Assembly (NCBI RefSeq): GCF_009791395.1
Contig: NZ_WSZK01000006.1
Span: 1 to 64,000 of the forward strand
Direction: 5' to 3'
DNA: 64,000 bases
Source of the DNA: Halomarina oriensis
GTDB lineage: Archaea; Halobacteriota; Halobacteria; Halobacteriales; Haloarculaceae
Below, piece after piece: positions 40,631 through 50,311 of the stretch. The position numbers and the translations under genes are program-made. The notes below the pieces were generated by a model, which searched no databases, was not told where the DNA came from, and saw nothing but the letters and a program-made list of their open reading frames with translations. Every line of letters starts with the position of its first letter. The first letter of the stretch is position 1.

Positions 40631-41542
40631 GTGCCGCTCCGTTCCGACCCGCTGGACAGACTCGCCGTTCCCGACGGGACGACCGTCGAGGAGCGCGACC
40701 TGGTGACGGCGGGAGACGTGGTCGTCGGGGGACAGTCCACCGTCGAGTTCGGGGTTCGCGGTCGGGGGGTCGTCGCCGGCGAGCGCGTCACCTTCGGCGG
40801 CGACATCGAGGCCGAAGCCGACTGCCGACTCGACATGTGGTGTGACGTCGCCGGGAACGTCCTCGTCGGCGAGGACGCCTACATCGGCGAGCGGACCCAC
40901 ATCGGCGGGCAGTTGATGGTCTCGGGTGACCTCGACATCGGCGACGACGTCGACATCGAACGCGGCTTCGAAGCCAACGGCTGGATCGTCATCCGGAACC
41001 CGATGCCGACCATCACGTTCTTCTTCGTCTACCTCTCGCATCTCCTCCGCATCGGCGAGGAGGAGGCCGCCCAGGACGCCGCGAACGAACTACTGAGCGA
41101 CGACGAGGGCGACGAATCCGAGGGTGAGGAGAGCGACGCGGACGTCGACGACGCGGACGCGCCGACCGGTCCCGCTCCGCTCGTGATTCCGCGTGGGGCG
41201 AGCGTCTCCGACGACGCGTGGCGGGTCTCGACGCCCGCGTTCGTCGGCGACGACTGTCGCATCCACGGCAACCTCCGGGCCGCCTCGCTCGACGTCGGTG
41301 AGGACAACAACGTCTTCGGCAGTCTCCGCGCGAAGGGCGACATCACCGTCGGCGAAGGAACCCGGATTCACGGCGACGTGACGACCCGGAAAGGCACCGT
41401 CCGCATCGCGCCCGGCGCGGAGGTGCTGGGCGACGTCGCCTGCGAGGACCTCTCGCTCCACGACGACGCCGCCGTCGACGGCGCGATTCGCGCCCGCGGC
41501 GAGATGTCCATCGTCCGCGAGTTCGCCCGCGAAATCGAGTGA
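40631..41542 (+). CDS. Polymer-forming / bactofilin-like beta-helix protein
   Basis: 303 residues from GTG. The protein has repeated short beta turns (GDVVVGGQSTVEFGV, GNVLVGEDAYIGERTHIGG, GNLRAASLDVGEDNNVFG, GDITVGEGTRIHGDVTT) forming a right-handed beta-helix like bactofilins and acyltransferase-type hexapeptide proteins. An acidic linker (about 158-190) splits two such blocks. It may polymerise at the membrane or cell surface; assignment to the bactofilin class is by pattern. Confidence 0.72.
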   Translation: MPLRSDPLDRLAVPDGTTVEERDLVTAGDVVVGGQSTVEFGVRGRGVVAGERVTFGGDIEAEADCRLDMWCDVAGNVLVGEDAYIGERTHIGGQLMVSGDLDIGDDVDIERGFEANGWIVIRNPMPTITFFFVYLSHLLRIGEEEAAQDAANELLSDDEGDESEGEESDADVDDADAPTGPAPLVIPRGASVSDDAWRVSTPAFVGDDCRIHGNLRAASLDVGEDNNVFGSLRAKGDITVGEGTRIHGDVTTRKGTVRIAPGAEVLGDVACEDLSLHDDAAVDGAIRARGEMSIVREFAREIE

Positions 41543-41583
41543 CCGGCCACGGTCACTTCGCCGACCACCGCCTTCGACCCACC

Positions 41584-41787
41584 ATGGCTCCAGATCAGCG
41601 GTTCCGTATCGGCCAGCGCGTCACCTTCGAGCGTCCGAACCACCCGCGCCACGGTGCGGTCTGTTCGGTCGTCGACGTGCTGGCCGTCTCCCACCCGCTG
41701 GCGGACTACCGGACCTACGTCGTCGAGTTCGTCGACACCGGCGAGCGGGTTCGCGCCAGCGGCGAGGAACTGACCGCCCGACAGTGA
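41584..41787 (+). CDS. Small SH3-like protein, unknown
   Basis: 67 residues. FRIGQRVTFERPNHPRHGAV, then YRTYVVEFVDTGERVRASGE reads like a short KOW/SH3-type beta barrel. The start at 41584 (MAPDQRF) is the nearest Met after the bactofilin-like gene. No known family recognised; it may bind nucleic acid or protein. Confidence 0.55.
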   Translation: MAPDQRFRIGQRVTFERPNHPRHGAVCSVVDVLAVSHPLADYRTYVVEFVDTGERVRASGEELTARQ

Positions 41788-41808
41788 ACAGGCCGCCTCC
41801 GACGCCGC

Positions 41809-42903
41809 TCAGAAGAACTCGTGGACGAACGCGCGGTGGTCGGCCGCGACGTCGTCACGCTCCTTCGGTGATGCGTCTTGGTACCACAGTGGGAGACACG
41901 CCATCGCGTCCAGTCGGTCGGTGAGGCGGTACAGCGCCATCCGTTCGAGGGTCGCGTCGTCGAACGTCCACGAGGGCCGTTCTCGTCGGTAGGCCGACCG
42001 GAACGTCTCGCGGAGGTCGGCGGTGCGTGTCTCGCCGTCGTCCTCGGGCGAGAGGAGTCGCGTCTCGACTTTCGCCAGGTTGTACGCCGGATCGGCCGCC
42101 GAGAGGTTCGCCCAGTCGAGGACGGCCCGCGTCTCGCCCGTCTCGGGGTCGACCAGCAGGTTTCCGTACCGGTAGTCCCAGTGGTTGTACGTCGGGGGGT
42201 CCGCTTCGGGGAGCGCCGGAACCGCCTCGCGGACGAACGCACGGGCGTCGGGGACGAGGTCGGCGAACCGTTCGGGGTCGTCCGCGAGTTCCGGGAAGAA
42301 CCCGCCGTCGGTGAGCGAGTCGAGCGTCTCCTCCGTGTCGGCGAGCAGTTTCTCGCGGAAGTCCTCCCGGTGGGAGTGATCGTCGGTGTCGAGCACCGTC
42401 AACTCGCCGTCCTCGACGCCGACACGGCCGTACGCGGGAAGCGGACCGAGCGCGTGCAGTCTGGCGAGGTTCGCCCCCGCATCGCGGACGATTCGGTCAC
42501 GGGCCGCGGGGGCGAGCGACCCAGCCCGGTTCTCCAGGTTCTCGCCGTCGACGTACTCCATCAGGGTGAACGGCGCGGGGTACGTCCCGTGGTCGTCACG
42601 GTATCCGACCACACTCGGGACGGGAATCGCCGTCTCTCGGTCGACGAGGTCGAGCAGTCGCGGTTCGGAGCGGGCGACCGCCGGATCGACGAGGCCCGCC
42701 GTCGTCGCCTTCAGGACGACACGCCGTCGCTCGTCGCCGGTATCGACCGTCAGGAGGCCGACGAAGTCGGTGCCGTGTTCGCTTCGCTCGATGGACTCGA
42801 CGGTCCACGTCGGTTCGAGTTCGCCGACCATCCCGCGGACCGCGTCGTCGTCGACGGTGTCCGACGAAGTCGACTCGTTCGTCATGGCGACACGCTCGGT
42901 CAC
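41809..42903 (-). CDS. Aminoglycoside-phosphotransferase-like (APH) kinase
   Basis: 364 residues. The catalytic loop is YNHWDYRYGNLLVD (H-x-D-x4-N) and the metal loop is AVLDWANLSAADPAYNLA (D-W). The nucleotide lobe has RRVVLKATTAGLV. It is a protein-kinase-like fold phosphotransferase for a small molecule, such as an acyl-CoA-linked or sugar substrate; which one is not readable. The internal Met at 42885 is an alternative start. Confidence 0.78.
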   Translation of the reverse strand: MTERVAMTNESTSSDTVDDDAVRGMVGELEPTWTVESIERSEHGTDFVGLLTVDTGDERRRVVLKATTAGLVDPAVARSEPRLLDLVDRETAIPVPSVVGYRDDHGTYPAPFTLMEYVDGENLENRAGSLAPAARDRIVRDAGANLARLHALGPLPAYGRVGVEDGELTVLDTDDHSHREDFREKLLADTEETLDSLTDGGFFPELADDPERFADLVPDARAFVREAVPALPEADPPTYNHWDYRYGNLLVDPETGETRAVLDWANLSAADPAYNLAKVETRLLSPEDDGETRTADLRETFRSAYRRERPSWTFDDATLERMALYRLTDRLDAMACLPLWYQDASPKERDDVAADHRAFVHEFF

Positions 42904-43019
42904 GGGCGTGGTAAGCGTGTCGTAGGCGTGTTACCACCCGTGAGTTCGCCGTCGACCGAGCGAGACGCTCGGCGGGTAGCGAGCGGAGGAGACGGGGCCC
43001 ACCGATGCGAGGGGCGGAC

Positions 43020-44207
43020 TCAGTCGTCCGAGGAGTCGTAGCCGAGGGCGGCGGCCACGTCGAGCAGGCCGGAACCGCTCTCGTTCTCGGCCAGGCCGAT
43101 GTCCTCGGCGGTGCTCTTCAACCGGGAGCGTGCCTCGCCGGGGCCGTAGCCGTCGGCGAGCAGTTGCCCGGCCGCACCGGCGACGTGCGGGCAGGCCATC
43201 GACGTCCCGGAGAACTCGGCGTAGCCACCGGGAACGGTGGAGTTGATGTTGCTTCCGGGGGCGGCGATTTCGACCTCCGGACCGGTCGAGGAGAAACTCG
43301 ACAGGCCGTCGTTGCTGTTGGTCGAGGAGACGGCCATGACGGTGTCGTAGGCGGCCGGGAAGCCCACGCAGTCGGTACACTCCCCGGAGTTGCCGGCCGC
43401 GGCGACGAGGAAGACGCCGTTGTCGGCGGCGTACTGACAGGCGTCTTTCACCGCCTGCGACCCGGAGGACGCCCCGAGACTCATGCTGGCGACGTCCCAG
43501 CCCTTGTCCGCGACGGCCTCGATGCCGGCGGCGATGTCGGAGAACGCTCCCGAACCCGCACAGTCGAGTACCTTCACCGCGTGGAGCGTCGCCTCGGTGG
43601 AGACGCCGACGACGCCCTCGCTGTTGTTCACCGCGTTGGCGGTCCCGGCACAGTGGGTTCCGTGGTCGTTGTCGTCGTCCCACGGTTCGTTACAGGAGTT
43701 GGAGTTCCCGCCGAAGAAGCAGGTGAACCCGCCGTCGCCACACGCGGTGATGGCGACGCCCTCCCCGAGGTTCGCCTGGAGGTCGGGGTGGTCCGAGTCG
43801 ATGCCGGTGTCGACGATGGCGACGTCGATGCCGTCGCCCGTCGACCCGTTGGCCTGTGCGACTTCGGCGTCGACCCGGTCGACGCCCCACGGCGTCGACT
43901 GGGCGATGGCGTGCATCTTCCCGTCCGGTTCGATATACTTCACGTTCGGGTTGTTCCGGAGCCCCTTCAGCGCCTGCTCCGGGAAGTTCCCGGCGACGGC
44001 CTCGCCCTGCGCCCCGAAGTCGAGTTCGTGTTTGACGCTGTTGGCCTGCTGTTTCACCAGGCCCTTGGCCTTCCCGTCGGTCACGCCCACGACGAAGTCA
44101 CCTTTCTCGGCGGCCTGTGCGCTCGCCGTGCCGAGGAGTGCCGTCCCGGCCGCACCCGCGCCGATTCCCTTGAGTACGCTGCGCCGCGTCTTGTTATTCC
44201 GAGACAT
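43020..44207 (-). CDS. Halolysin-like S8 family serine protease (subtilase), Tat-exported
   Basis: 395 residues. The Tat signal is TRRSVLKGIG (7-16) with SAQA as likely cleavage. A short inhibitor propeptide follows (about 37-100). The catalytic triad is D133 (VDTGID), H182 (DHGTHCAG) and S336 (FSGTSMACPH), with oxyanion Asn in AAGNSG. Cysteines are numerous (C156, C163, C172, C186, C216, C257, C277, C280, C339), so several disulfides are likely. I see no C-terminal PPC/PKD extension; it ends with LDVAAALGYDSSDD. Secreted protein degradation. Confidence 0.92.
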   Translation of the reverse strand: MSRNNKTRRSVLKGIGAGAAGTALLGTASAQAAEKGDFVVGVTDGKAKGLVKQQANSVKHELDFGAQGEAVAGNFPEQALKGLRNNPNVKYIEPDGKMHAIAQSTPWGVDRVDAEVAQANGSTGDGIDVAIVDTGIDSDHPDLQANLGEGVAITACGDGGFTCFFGGNSNSCNEPWDDDNDHGTHCAGTANAVNNSEGVVGVSTEATLHAVKVLDCAGSGAFSDIAAGIEAVADKGWDVASMSLGASSGSQAVKDACQYAADNGVFLVAAAGNSGECTDCVGFPAAYDTVMAVSSTNSNDGLSSFSSTGPEVEIAAPGSNINSTVPGGYAEFSGTSMACPHVAGAAGQLLADGYGPGEARSRLKSTAEDIGLAENESGSGLLDVAAALGYDSSDD

Positions 44208-44235
44208 GGAACAGACAATCACAAGTAACACCCGA

Positions 44236-44243
44236 TAATAAAT
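44236..44243 (-). promoter_or_regulatory. TATA box of the halolysin-like gene
   Basis: ATTTATTA on the complement lies 29-36 nt upstream of the protease start at 44207, giving a very short leader. Confidence 0.55.
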
Positions 44244-44326
44244 CTAGGGTCAGTCAAACGAGGAAATAAGTACGTTCGGATTCCGGCGACCGAAAGGCAC
44301 ACCTCCGCCCTCGCGGTGGGTGTGAT

Positions 44327-45508
44327 ATGCTCTCTGTCGCGCTCGCGGGCAAGCCCAACGCCGGCAAGTCCACGTTCTACCGGGCGGCGACGCTCGCGGA
44401 CGTCGACGTCGGCAACTACCCGTTCACCACCATCGACCCGAACCGGGGAGTGAGCTACGTCCGCACGGACTGCCCCTGTCTCGCCCGCGAGGACCGCTGT
44501 GGCAACGAGAACTGTCGGAACGGCAAGCGCTACGTCCCCGTCGAACTGCTCGACGTGGCCGGACTCGTCCCCGGCGCACACGAGGGGCGTGGCCTCGGCA
44601 ACCAGTTCCTCGACGCCCTGTCGAACGCCGACGTCATCTGCAACGTCGTCGACGCCTCCGGCGGGACGAACGCCGAAGGTGAACCGGTCGAGGTGGGCAG
44701 CTACGACCCCGTCGAGGACGTCGACTTCGTCGAGGAGGAGATGGACCTCTGGCTGGCGGGTATCGTCTCGCGCAACTGGGAGTCCGTCGAGCGACAGTCA
44801 CGCTCGCCGGACTTCTCGCTGGAGGACGCCCTGACGGACCTCCTCACCGGTATCGGCGCGAGCGAACACGACGTCGCCGCCACGCTACGGAGCGTCGAGT
44901 ACCCCGCCGACCCCATCCAGTGGGACGAGGAGGACCAGGAACGCCTCGCTCGTGACCTGCGGGCACGCTCGAAACCCATCATCGTCGTCGCCAACAAGGC
45001 CGACGTCGCTCCACAGGAGAACCTCGAACGCCTCCACGAGGCCGCGGACGTCGTCGTCCCCGCCACCGCCGAGGGCGAACTCGCGCTGAGACAGGCCGCG
45101 AAGGCGGGTGCCGTCGACTACGACCCCGGCGACGAGGAGTTCGAGATCACGGGCGACCTCTCGGAGAAACAGGAACGCGGCCTCGAACGGATTCGCGGCG
45201 TGATGGACGAGTGGGGCGGCACGGGCGTCCAGACCGCTCTCGACACCGCGGTCTACGACTTCCTCGACCACTTCACCGCCTACCCCGTCCAGAACGAGTC
45301 GAAGTGGACGGACGGACAGGAGAACGTCCTCCCCGACGCGTTCCTCCTCGCGCGGGGTTCGACCCCGAAGGACCTCGCGTTCGCGGTCCACTCCGACATC
45401 GGCGAGGGCTACCTCCACGCCGTCGACGCCCGAGAGAACCGACGCATCGGCGAGGACCACGAACTGGAGGAGGGCGACGTCGTCAAGATCGTCTCGACGG
45501 CCGCCTGA
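44327..45508 (+). CDS. ychF: YchF/OLA1-type redox-regulated GTPase/ATPase
   Basis: 393 residues. G1 is GKPNAGKST (8-16), [17 protein letters not shown] gives the switch region and VANKADVAP is the NKxD motif. A zinc-binding-like [15 protein letters not shown] insertion (about 49-63) is typical of archaeal YchF. The C-terminal TGS domain ([18 protein letters not shown]) is complete. It binds ribosomes and hydrolyses nucleotide. Divergent from the protease gene. Confidence 0.92.
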   Translation: MLSVALAGKPNAGKSTFYRAATLADVDVGNYPFTTIDPNRGVSYVRTDCPCLAREDRCGNENCRNGKRYVPVELLDVAGLVPGAHEGRGLGNQFLDALSNADVICNVVDASGGTNAEGEPVEVGSYDPVEDVDFVEEEMDLWLAGIVSRNWESVERQSRSPDFSLEDALTDLLTGIGASEHDVAATLRSVEYPADPIQWDEEDQERLARDLRARSKPIIVVANKADVAPQENLERLHEAADVVVPATAEGELALRQAAKAGAVDYDPGDEEFEITGDLSEKQERGLERIRGVMDEWGGTGVQTALDTAVYDFLDHFTAYPVQNESKWTDGQENVLPDAFLLARGSTPKDLAFAVHSDIGEGYLHAVDARENRRIGEDHELEEGDVVKIVSTAA

Positions 45509-45515
45509 CCCGGCG

Positions 45516-45908
45516 ATGCCCGGACCGTTCAGGCTCCCGGCCGAGGACGTTCGACCCTCACAGCTCTACCTGAACGGTCGGAAACTGGCACTGGCGACCG
45601 AGTGGTTCGACTTCGACGACCCCGAGTACGACTCGGTTCCTGTCGTTCGCATCGACGGCAACTGGACGCTGACCGACGGTCACACACGGGCCTTCCTCGC
45701 TGTGTTCGCGGGTGCTGAGAGTCTCCACGTTCACGAGGACACCGACGACCTGCCGAGGGCGCTCTACGCCGAGTGCGTCGGGTGGTGTCACGAGGAGGAC
45801 GTCACTCAGGTTCGAGACCTGTTCGGGCGGGTCGTGAACGCCACCACGTTCGAGCGGGTGTGGGTCGACCGATGCCAGCGGGCGGCCGAGCGACTCGGCG
45901 ACGGCTGA
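45516..45908 (+). CDS. ParB/Srx-like small protein, unknown
   Basis: 130 residues. PAEDVRPSQLYLNGRKLALA, then VPVVRIDGNWTLTDGHTRAF resembles the ParB N-terminal or sulfiredoxin-like motif (DGHTR). The C-terminal helix contains WCHEEDV. No clear function. It starts 8 nt after ychF and may be co-transcribed with it. Confidence 0.65.
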   Translation: MPGPFRLPAEDVRPSQLYLNGRKLALATEWFDFDDPEYDSVPVVRIDGNWTLTDGHTRAFLAVFAGAESLHVHEDTDDLPRALYAECVGWCHEEDVTQVRDLFGRVVNATTFERVWVDRCQRAAERLGDG

Positions 45909-45921
45909 CGACCACGCGCCG

Positions 45922-46686
45922 TCACTCGGCGACGTGGGCGACGAACACGCCCGCGTCCTTCCGAACCCGGAAGACGCCGTCCTCGAACCCCTCCTCGAAC
46001 GCCTCGCGGAGCGCCGGCGCGTCCGACTCGTCGAACTCCTCCCGCGAGAGTGCGTAGCCGACCAGCACGTCCACGTCGGTGACCGCGAGTGCGTCCTCGT
46101 GACGACGGCACTCGACGCGGTCGAAGACGGCCGTGAGTTGCTCGCGCCCGTTCTCCAACCGGAAGCCCTCGATTCGGGGGACGACCCCCTCGTGGACCGC
46201 TTCTACTCTCTCGTAGAGTTCACGAAGGTGGGCTTCGCCACTCGTCGCGGCGTGGAGCGTCCCGCCGGGGCGGAGGACGCGCCGAATCTCGCGGAAGGTC
46301 CGCCGCCGTTCCGCGATATGATACAGCACGAAGTTCGCCGTGACGGCGTCGAACGAGTCGCTCGCGAACGGCAGTGACGCGGCGTCGGCGACGGCGAACT
46401 GGGCGTCGACCGCGTCGCGTGCCTCCTCGACCATCCCCGACGAGGCGTCGGTGTGGACGACGGTCCAGTCGCCGGGCACACCGACGTCGGCCCAGACGTC
46501 CCCCGGGCCGCCGCCGAGGGTGAGGATTCGCGGCGAGTCGGGGCAGTCGAACTGGTCGAACAGCCAGGGCTTGAGGTCTCGCTCGGCCGTCGAGAACCGC
46601 TCGTGGAGGGCGATACGTGCGTCGAGGTTCGAGGCGTCGTCGTACTGCTCGGCGAGCGCCTCCCGGTCTTCACACCAGTCGGTCAC
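45922..46686 (-). CDS. Class I SAM-dependent methyltransferase
   Basis: 254 residues from GTG (VTDWCEDRE). Motif I is unusual, LTLGGGPGD in place of LDxGxGxG. VVHTDASSGMVEEAR, LPFASDSFDAVTANFV and IRRVLRPGGTLHA follow, as in methyltransferase type 11. An ATG start is absent in the family frame; GTG at 46686 is chosen as the nearest. Substrate unknown. Convergent with the ParB-like gene. Confidence 0.75.
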   Translation of the reverse strand: MTDWCEDREALAEQYDDASNLDARIALHERFSTAERDLKPWLFDQFDCPDSPRILTLGGGPGDVWADVGVPGDWTVVHTDASSGMVEEARDAVDAQFAVADAASLPFASDSFDAVTANFVLYHIAERRRTFREIRRVLRPGGTLHAATSGEAHLRELYERVEAVHEGVVPRIEGFRLENGREQLTAVFDRVECRRHEDALAVTDVDVLVGYALSREEFDESDAPALREAFEEGFEDGVFRVRKDAGVFVAHVAE

Positions 46687-46849
46687 GACCGGGGGTCCTC
46701 GTCCGGTCGAAATGAAGGTGTCCTTCGACCGACTGTCGACGCTGCGGAGGGAAATTCGGGTGAGTCTCTGGTCCGAGTTTGAAATACCCTTTTGCTCGGG
46801 CACCCCCTCCACCGAGTCGTGTGCAAACGATGCACACAGAGCATCACCG

Positions 46850-47011
46850 ATGACCGAACTGACCGACACCGAACGGGCGCTACACCTCGTCGTCGAGGAA
46901 CTCCGCGAGTCCAACCGTATCGGTAGCGACGACGCCCGGTACTTCCACGACCGCATCGGTCTTCTGGTCGCCGAACTTCGGTGCTGTCACGAGCCAACGA
47001 ACCATCGGTGA
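46850..47011 (+). CDS. Small helical protein, unknown
   Basis: 53 residues: MTELTDTERALHLVVEELRE then IGLLVAELRCCHE. Acidic helices with a CC pair. It lies between two minus-strand genes with a modest A/T-rich stretch upstream (about 46784-46798). No family recognised. Confidence 0.5.
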   Translation: MTELTDTERALHLVVEELRESNRIGSDDARYFHDRIGLLVAELRCCHEPTNHR

Positions 47012-47079
47012 GCGCTCTTCTCTACCGTCCGACCGCTGACGCCGCCTTCGAGTCCTCCACCCGCCGCCCCGACGACCGG

Positions 47080-47934
47080 TCACCGTAACGGCTCGAACCA
47101 GACGGCGACGACCAGCGCCGCGAGGAACAGGTACGACCCACGAATCAACACGGCCGTCGTCGTCCGGGCGTCCATCCGGCGAGTGAGCGACGCGACGGCG
47201 ACGAACACGCCGACGGCGAGGACGCTACTCGTCGGGAACACGGACGTCGACACCGCGAGTGCGGTGACGACGACCATCCCCGTCGCCATCAGCGCGTACG
47301 CGGCGGTCCGTGCCCGTTCACGACCGAGGACGACCGCGACGGTCCGCTTCGAGATGGAGCGGTCGTACTCGTAGTCCTTCGCGTCGTCGATGACCTTGAT
47401 GCCCGAGAGGACGGTAACGAACACGACGGCGAACGCGACGACGGTCGTCGAGAGCGCCTCCGCCTGCACGTAGTAGCCGCCGAGGAGCGCGAACCCGATG
47501 CCGGCGGGGTAGCCCGTCGTCGCCGTCACCGGGTGCATGTCGAGTCGTGGCGCGTGGTGGTAGCCGATGAGCCACCCCGGAAGGGTGAGCGCGACGGCGA
47601 CCGGTCCCGCCGCGAGGTAGATGGGGACCAGACCGAGGAAGAACACCGTCGACGCACCGGCCAGGGCGAGTCGGCAGCCACGTGCGGTCAGCGGGTGGTC
47701 GTCGTCCTCGCCGCGGCCGTGGAAGTCCACGTAGCCGTCCTTGACGTGGGCGACGAACAGCGCGCTGAACACGACGACGGCGTACAGCAGCGCGACGGCC
47801 GGGTCGAACGAACGGGCGAGCACGGCTCCGAACGCGCTTGCGGCGACCGGCGGGAGCATGAACACGGGATGGACCTGTGACGCCAGTGCTCGCACGTCCG
47901 CACCGACACCCGAACCGTGACGAGCGATAGCCAT
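47080..47934 (-). CDS. UbiA-family prenyltransferase
   Basis: 284 residues, about eight or nine helices. The first Asp-rich motif is KDGYVDFHGRGEDD (DxxxD), the second is DDAKDYEYDRSISKRT. It attaches a prenyl chain to an aromatic or lipid acceptor; in haloarchaea paralogues act in menaquinone, archaeal lipid or carotenoid synthesis. A TATA box (complement TTTATG, 47959-47964) is 25-30 nt before ATG 47934, favouring this start over 47967. Confidence 0.82.
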   Translation of the reverse strand: MAIARHGSGVGADVRALASQVHPVFMLPPVAASAFGAVLARSFDPAVALLYAVVVFSALFVAHVKDGYVDFHGRGEDDDHPLTARGCRLALAGASTVFFLGLVPIYLAAGPVAVALTLPGWLIGYHHAPRLDMHPVTATTGYPAGIGFALLGGYYVQAEALSTTVVAFAVVFVTVLSGIKVIDDAKDYEYDRSISKRTVAVVLGRERARTAAYALMATGMVVVTALAVSTSVFPTSSVLAVGVFVAVASLTRRMDARTTTAVLIRGSYLFLAALVVAVWFEPLR

Positions 47935-47958
47935 ACACACACTCGGGTCGCCCCGCCA

Positions 47959-47964
47959 CATAAA
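47959..47964 (-). promoter_or_regulatory. TATA box of the UbiA gene
   Basis: TTTATG on the complement, 25-30 nt upstream of the start at 47934; it overlaps the alternative upstream Met, which argues against that start. Confidence 0.5.
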
Positions 47965-48297
47965 CATCGACGGCGAAACAGGAAGGCCGAACGCCGAGGA
48001 CCGGTCCCGGCCGTGCCGCCGTCTTCCCTCGTCGGCGCGACCGAGTTCGGGACGACGGCCGAGGCCTGTGAGCGACAGAACGGACTCGTCCCGAGTCGAG
48101 TCGTGAGGCCCGACCGAACGTCAGGGAGACGGTTCGAGACCGGTTTCACGCGGTCGAACACTGCCGTCTGCGTCTCCACCGGGCGAGTGGGGTACAGGAG
48201 TTCTCAGGGGGCTTGTGAGGTCGGCTCGCGTTGGCACGAACGCCAGTGCTCGACGGCCGGTCGTGACGTCGGGCGAGGGCCAACGCGTCGGGGTCGG
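47965..48297. other. 333-bp intergenic stretch with no recognised gene
   Basis: Frames here are Arg/Ser-rich shadows on both strands and lack family-like patterns. I see no RNA gene, repeat or operator beyond the UbiA promoter at its edge. Confidence 0.5.
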
Positions 48298-48675
48298 TCA
48301 GTCGCGTCGCCAGTTCGACGTGTCGAGGACGGTGTCGGCGACGTGCGAGGCGAGCCGTCTGGCCGTCCGTTCGGTGTCGGCGTGGAGTTCCCCGGCGATG
48401 GGGCCGGTCTCGCCGCCGACCCGTTCGACCTGCGAGCGGGCGTCGACCCCCGGCGAACGGTCGTGGAACGCCAGCACCTGCTGGCGGAGGCGCTGGAGCG
48501 CCGTACTCGTCAGGTGCTTGTCGACGACGCCCAGGTCGTAGCGGACGACGAACCCGCGTTCGCCGATGCGGACGGCGACGACGGGGAGTCCACGCTCGGC
48601 ACAGCGCGACCAGACGCGCGCTCGCTCCTGGTCGCTCGCGTACAGCGGGACGTTCGACGGTGCGAGTGAGTCCAC
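48298..48675 (-). CDS. Conserved small protein, unknown
   Basis: 125 residues. SDQERARVWSRCAERGLPVV, VVRYDLGVVDKHLTSTALQR and VAGELHADTERTA give a mixed alpha/beta acidic protein similar in style to haloarchaeal uncharacterised proteins. No motif recognised. It lies 70 nt downstream of the aminotransferase gene, same strand. Confidence 0.55.
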   Translation of the reverse strand: MDSLAPSNVPLYASDQERARVWSRCAERGLPVVAVRIGERGFVVRYDLGVVDKHLTSTALQRLRQQVLAFHDRSPGVDARSQVERVGGETGPIAGELHADTERTARRLASHVADTVLDTSNWRRD

Positions 48676-48745
48676 ACGGCGAGTACGGGTTCGACGGGCT
48701 TGGATTCGTCGGCTACAGCCATCGGTGGTCGCGGCTACGGGGGCG

Positions 48746-49867
48746 TCACTCGACGCTCGCCGTCGCGTCGGCCATCACGTCGAGCGCCTCTTTCAGCGTC
48801 TCGACGTTGACGGCGTAGGAGATGCGGGCGTGCCCCGTACCCCCGGCACCGAACGCCTCGCCGGGAACGACGACGACGCCACGGTCGATGACGGCGTCAC
48901 ACCAGCCATCGGGGACGCGTGGCATCGCGTAGAACGCACCCGCCGGCGTGGGTGTCTCCAACCCCATGTCGTTCAGCCCGTCGAGCAGGACGTTCCGGCG
49001 CTCCTCGAACGCCGCGCGCATCTCCTCGACGACGCCCTGCGGGCCGGAGAGCGCAGCCTCGGCGGCGAACTGTGCGGGCGCGGACGCACACGCCTGGACG
49101 TACTGGTGGACACGGAGCATCCGCTCGATACGGCGTTCGCTGGCGGTCACCCAGCCGAGTCGCCACCCGGTCATCGAGTAGGTCTTCGAGCAGGCGTTGA
49201 CGACGACGACGTTGTCGGTCTCGGCGAACGCCATCGGTGAGTGGTGCTCGCCCTCGAACACCAACTGCTCGTACACCTCGTCGCTGATGCACAGCACGTC
49301 GTGTTCGTCGGCGATACGGGCGAACTCGCGCATGTCGGCCTCGGACTGGACCGCGCCGGTGGGGTTCGACGGCGAGTTGACGACGAACGCGGCGGTGTCG
49401 TCGGTGATGGCGTCCTCGACGGCGGCGGGGTCCATCGTCAGGTCCTCGCGGAGTTCGACCGGGGTCGGCGTCCCACCGGCGATGCGGGTCAGCGCGTCGT
49501 AGGAGACGAAGCCGGGGTCCGGGAAGACGACCTCCTCACCGGGGTCGACGTGGGCCTCCAGCGCGATGTGGAGCGCCTCGCTCCCGCCGGCGGTGGCGAT
49601 GACGTCCCGCGGGTGGACCGAGAAGCCGTTCGTCCGGTCGTGTTTCGCGGCGATGGCTTCGCGCAACTCGCGGGTCCCCTTGTTGGAGGTGTAGGCGTCG
49701 GCCTCCCCCGATCGGATGGCCTCGACGGCCGCCTCGCGGGCGTGTTCGGGCGTCGGGAAGTCCGGCTGTCCGAGGCCGAGGTTGATGGCGTCCTCGCCCG
49801 CCGCCTCGAACACCTTCCGGATGCCGCTGATGGAGACCTGCTCGACCCGATTGGAGAACGTCGTCAT
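48746..49867 (-). CDS. Class I/II aminotransferase (aspartate-aminotransferase-like)
   Basis: 373 residues. It has INLGLGQPDFPTPEHA, VNSPSNPTGAV, CISDEVYEQLVFEG and the PLP-lysine segment CSKTYSMTGWRLGW, with GHARISYAVN near the end. A fold-type-I aminotransferase in the aspartate/alanine group. The start at 49867 is chosen because the in-frame upstream residues (MSRPHPVVG) do not fit the family. Substrate preference is not readable. Confidence 0.88.
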   Translation of the reverse strand: MTTFSNRVEQVSISGIRKVFEAAGEDAINLGLGQPDFPTPEHAREAAVEAIRSGEADAYTSNKGTRELREAIAAKHDRTNGFSVHPRDVIATAGGSEALHIALEAHVDPGEEVVFPDPGFVSYDALTRIAGGTPTPVELREDLTMDPAAVEDAITDDTAAFVVNSPSNPTGAVQSEADMREFARIADEHDVLCISDEVYEQLVFEGEHHSPMAFAETDNVVVVNACSKTYSMTGWRLGWVTASERRIERMLRVHQYVQACASAPAQFAAEAALSGPQGVVEEMRAAFEERRNVLLDGLNDMGLETPTPAGAFYAMPRVPDGWCDAVIDRGVVVVPGEAFGAGGTGHARISYAVNVETLKEALDVMADATASVE

Positions 49868-49954
49868 ACCCACTACCGGGTGGGGCCGTGACATGAAGGT
49901 TGAGGACCGGCGTCACTCGGACGCCGGTCACGCGTCGACACGGTGGCCGTGTCG

Positions 49955-50107
49955 CTACTCCAGGTCGGTCTCCTCGCGGAGTTCGCCGACGTACAGTTCC
50001 ATCGCGTCCATCGCGGCGTCGGCGTCCATGTACCCCTGCTCGTACTCGTGGAACACGCCGTCGACCTTCCGGAGGTACTCTCTGACCGCGTCGTCGGGTT
50101 CGCTCAT
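49955..50107 (-). CDS. Small acidic helical protein, unknown
   Basis: 50 residues: MSEPDDAVREYLRKVDGVFH, YEQGYMDADAAMDAMELYVG and ELREETDLE. It resembles an amphipathic helical pair. It lies 88 nt upstream of the aminotransferase start on the same strand. Too short for most gene callers but with good coding bias. Confidence 0.55.
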   Translation of the reverse strand: MSEPDDAVREYLRKVDGVFHEYEQGYMDADAAMDAMELYVGELREETDLE

Positions 50108-50311
50108 GGCAGTGGGTTCGCCCGCAGAGGGGAGAACCTGTCGCCCCGGCTGCGGGTCGCTCGCGGACAGGCGACACCACCACCGCTCACGGACGGGCGT
50201 GTCGCGCGGTACGGGTCTCGGCCCCGGAACCGTCCGTGACTGAACTCACGTCACGGCGGGCGCTGGTGGCGTCCTCGCCGAAAAACGGTCACACGCAGTC
50301 GGCCCGTGGTC

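Noticed and set aside
48215-48541. 108-codon plus-strand frame
   Set aside because: Shadow of the conserved minus-strand protein at 48298-48675.
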